Shown: piece by piece, positions 6,860 to 8,661 of the stretch
Position numbering within the stretch: position 1 is the stretch's first letter
How the letters are laid out: every line of letters starts with the position of its first letter
Source: CAYUKK01 sp964445305
GTDB lineage: Bacteria > Acidobacteriota > Aminicenantia > Aminicenantales > UBA8522
Direction: 5' to 3'
NCBI GenBank assembly: GCA_964445305.1
Contig: CAYUKK010000008.1
Span: 1 to 8,661 of the forward strand
DNA length: 8,661 nt
Notes under the pieces: generated by a model
The model's input: the letters and a program-made list of their open reading frames with translations, nothing else
What the model was told of the DNA's origin: nothing
Databases searched by the model: none
Translations under genes and position numbers: made by a program

Positions 6860-7999
6860 CTAAGGAATCGACTTTGCGGCAAGCCTGTACCGCTTGACAA
6901 CGCGGAGGCCCTCCCCCGTTTCCTCGATCCCGTAAACCTTCTCTCCCTTCCAGACTCTTATATCCGCCTTCGTCACCACTTGAGCAACGAACCTGCCGTC
7001 GGCATCGAAAACGTCGATTTCATACTCATCTTTGGCTTTTCCCTTCTTGAATGTCCGCACCATCATCCTGCCCTTCTCGTCAAGGACAAAGAACTGGAAA
7101 GGCGGAAAATAATCGGGGAATTCGAACATCTCCTTCCAATCCACTCCGGCCATGGCTGCGCTACCCACCCTTTCGATGATTTCATCGATATCCGCCTGGG
7201 TAATTTTAACGCGGTCATACTCCTTCTGGACGGAGCGGATGTGCTTTCCGTCGGGGTTGAAGACTTTGATCTCATAGCTGACATTCCGACCGTAGTAAAT
7301 GTTGCCCGCGCCGTCAAATTGATAAACGGAAATGAGGTCGAGGGGGTTGATCTTCGTCCCGCTGCCGGGCAGAGGCACAGGGAACTCAATTTTATCGAGG
7401 GTGAAAAGTGGCTTGAGCTGGGAGTCGTATTTCTTCACTTCAAAGAACATCATGTTCCCGGAAAAGCCCATTTCTCGACCGAGAAAGTTCCCCCGGGAAT
7501 CGAGAGCCAGGTTGACGAGCGCCGTTTTTTCGGCGAAGGAAACATGCCTGAGGAATTCTCCCGAGGGCTTAAAAAAGGAAAGCCGCCTCGTCAGGGCGTC
7601 CTCAACAAGGAGCTCACCAGCGCTCGTGAGCTGGATGCCCGTCGGCATTTCCACCTCGCCTGGTCCCTGGCCAGGTTTGCCGATGGCACGCTCAAACTTT
7701 CCCTGGCTATTGAAAATTTTTATCTTCTTGTCCTTGGAATCGAGGACGAAGATGTTATCCGCTCGATCAACGACCAGCGTCCCCACTTCCGAAAAAGCCT
7801 CATCAGGATTGTCCGAGAGCCCAAGGGCGACCTCCTCGATAAGCGCGTAGGCAGCCGGTTGGCGGGGCGGCGGGGTGGGCTTTTTTCCGTTGGAAACGAC
7901 GGTGACGCCATCGACTATCCTGACTTTCTGCGCCCCGGCCAGCTCAATGCTCACCAAACTCAACAAAACGCTCAGCAATCCTGCGGCAACCTTTTTCAT
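6860..7999 (-). CDS. Exported 6-bladed beta-propeller protein (NHL-like)
   Basis: The product is 379 aa from the ATG at 7999. That start is chosen because AAAGGAGG ends 10 nt upstream and a signal peptide begins exactly there: MKK, a hydrophobic core (4-20), then AGA-Q at 21-24, a likely signal peptidase I site. The frame extends nine codons further to an ATG at 8026, which lacks an RBS. A Pro-rich linker (40-47) precedes propeller blades of the form VDRADNIFVLDSKDKKIKIF (77-96), with GKPGQGPGE at 107-115, and later blades with DGAGNIYY (229-236) and VLDEKGRMMV (305-314). This is typical of 6-bladed beta-propeller proteins related to NHL/TolB folds, which bind ligands or scaffold envelope complexes. 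No lipobox cysteine is seen, so it is probably periplasmic or secreted. No catalytic residue can be named. It lies 62 bp downstream of a DUF481-like barrel gene and may share its transcript. Confidence 0.88.
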   Translation of the reverse strand: MKKVAAGLLSVLLSLVSIELAGAQKVRIVDGVTVVSNGKKPTPPPRQPAAYALIEEVALGLSDNPDEAFSEVGTLVVDRADNIFVLDSKDKKIKIFNSQGKFERAIGKPGQGPGEVEMPTGIQLTSAGELLVEDALTRRLSFFKPSGEFLRHVSFAEKTALVNLALDSRGNFLGREMGFSGNMMFFEVKKYDSQLKPLFTLDKIEFPVPLPGSGTKINPLDLISVYQFDGAGNIYYGRNVSYEIKVFNPDGKHIRSVQKEYDRVKITQADIDEIIERVGSAAMAGVDWKEMFEFPDYFPPFQFFVLDEKGRMMVRTFKKGKAKDEYEIDVFDADGRFVAQVVTKADIRVWKGEKVYGIEETGEGLRVVKRYRLAAKSIP

Positions 8000-8009
8000 C
8001 TTCGAATTT

Positions 8010-8017
8010 CCTCCTTT
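8010..8017 (-). promoter_or_regulatory. Strong Shine-Dalgarno of the propeller gene, abutting a small hairpin
   Basis: The minus strand reads AAAGGAGG at 8017-8010, 10 nt before the ATG at 7999, which decides the start. Its AAA is the end of a perfect 6-bp inverted repeat, TTTCGA (8032-8027) and TCGAAA (8020-8015), with a 6-nt loop. Folding would leave GGAGG just outside the stem. Confidence 0.8.
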
Positions 8018-8038
8018 CGACTCCATTCGAAAACAATC

Positions 8039-8053
8039 GGGAAATGCTTTCCC
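8039..8053 (-). terminator. Short hairpin after the DUF481 gene, weak terminator candidate
   Basis: GGGAAA-GCA-TTTCCC is a perfect 6-bp stem with a 3-nt loop, beginning 8 nt after the DUF481-like gene's TAG. It is followed by GATTGTTTTC, which is T-rich but not a clean U-tract. It may terminate partially or stabilise the upstream mRNA end; it is too short to be confident. Confidence 0.3.
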
Positions 8054-8061
8054 ATCTCGAC

Positions 8062-8661
8062 CTAAAATTTCTTCGAGATACCGGTGATGAAGGTGATATC
8101 GTTTTTTCGGATTCCCTCGCCCACCGGTTCGTTATCAAACCGGTCGATGAAAGTGAGCTTGACCGACCAGTTTTTAGCCAGCGCCGTTAACAGGTTCGCT
8201 TCCCACCGCAGGAAAAAATTAGCCAGGCTGTTGACGTCAGAGTTGATCTCCAGCGCATGGGTGAATTCAGTCGCCTCCGAAATTCGCCACCAAAAAAGCT
8301 GGCCGAGCTTCAGACTGGCGAAAGAATCGGTCAGACCAGAATCGTAATAGCGAATCACGACCTGGGAATACCCCCCATCCACGGCCAACGTGACATGCTC
8401 AGCGCTCAAAATCTTGTAGCCGACGCCAAGAGCCGGGAGAAGGCGATAGCTCTGATTCTTGAAACGGTCCCGGCTGGCCTGGAACTCATAAAAAGAGAAG
8501 AAGCCCTCGGTATGCTTCCAGTCAAGCCGGGTCAGGCCTTGGAGGGATTCGGCGCTCGTTTTGCCATCTGTCTGACCAAAAAGGAGGACACCTCTGTTGG
8601 TCCAAAGAGCTTTCGGGCTTATCGAACCGTCCGTGGCAAAAGTGAAGGAAAAGCTCGAGGA
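8062..8661 (-). CDS. DUF481-like outer-membrane beta-barrel protein, 5' end outside window
   Basis: The reading frame is open from the window edge to a TAG at 8064-8062, giving the last 199 residues. No start codon fits in the window; the in-frame TTG at 8409 is internal, because family-like sequence continues upstream of it. The sequence alternates polar and hydrophobic residues as amphipathic beta strands, e.g. YRLLPALGVGYKI followed by LSAEHVTLAVDGGYSQVV, then strands around WEANLLTALAKNWSVKLTFI and a final strand ending GISKKF with a C-terminal Phe, the usual signal for BAM-mediated insertion. This order matches DUF481 (YdiY-type, salt-induced outer membrane protein) as I remember it; those proteins have no firmly known activity. 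The neighbouring propeller 62 bp downstream suggests a shared envelope role. Another small barrel family is possible, but an outer-membrane location is well supported. Confidence 0.78.
   Translation of the reverse strand, partial: SSSFSFTFATDGSISPKALWTNRGVLLFGQTDGKTSAESLQGLTRLDWKHTEGFFSFYEFQASRDRFKNQSYRLLPALGVGYKILSAEHVTLAVDGGYSQVVIRYYDSGLTDSFASLKLGQLFWWRISEATEFTHALEINSDVNSLANFFLRWEANLLTALAKNWSVKLTFIDRFDNEPVGEGIRKNDITFITGISKKF

Noticed and set aside
8000..8026. Upstream ATG at 8026 for the propeller gene
   Set aside because: The nine added residues would precede a canonical MKK signal peptide, and the strong SD lies inside this stretch, correctly spaced for the ATG at 7999.
6689..8065. 458-codon plus-strand open frame across the propeller gene
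   Set aside because: It is antisense to a gene with a clear signal peptide, RBS and propeller repeats. Its own translation has no recognisable domain, and long antisense frames are common at this GC content.

Overview
All six recognisable genes lie on the minus strand, so transcription runs from high to low coordinates. The window suggests a Gram-negative (diderm) bacterium of moderately high GC. It holds a DUF481-type outer-membrane beta-barrel and an exported 6-bladed beta-propeller with a canonical signal peptide and a strong Shine-Dalgarno, plus two sigma70-like promoters. Against that background it carries gatE and gatD, the amidotransferase pair normally regarded as archaeal. Propeller proteins of this type together with GatDE make me think of the Acidobacteriota/Candidatus Aminicenantes area. 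That placement is an inference from memory, not a demonstrated assignment.

Layout in transcription order: (1) C-terminal 199 residues of a DUF481-like outer-membrane barrel (8661-8062, 5' end outside the window). (2) A 62-bp gap with two small hairpins and a strong RBS. (3) A secreted 6-bladed beta-propeller, 379 aa (7999-6860). (4) A 134-bp gap containing a very good -35/-10 pair and an 11-bp direct repeat. (5) A 487-aa polytopic membrane protein of an unnamed family (6725-5262). (6) A 126-bp gap with a short tandem repeat and a second promoter candidate. (7) gatE (5135-3210). (8) gatD (3197-1800), 12 bp downstream. (9) A polytopic GT-C/GT39-like glycosyltransferase (1790 to beyond position 1), 9 bp after gatD. 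No gap exceeds 300 bp, and I saw no rRNA, tRNA, CRISPR array or mobile element.

How they work together: GatD (asparaginase-like, releases ammonia from an amide donor) and GatE (GatB-like, activates and amidates Glu-tRNA(Gln)) form one heteromeric enzyme that makes Gln-tRNA(Gln). The tight gatE-gatD-glycosyltransferase spacing suggests a single transcript, although the glycosyltransferase has no obvious link to tRNA amidation. The 487-aa membrane protein resembles GT-C enzymes in layout, so the gatED pair sits between two envelope or glycan-type membrane proteins. The barrel and the propeller look like a separate envelope unit upstream.

The points most worth a second look are the archaeal-type GatDE in a bacterial setting, the two promoters placed so close to SD-less start codons that the mRNAs would be nearly leaderless, and the repeats and G-run in those promoter regions.
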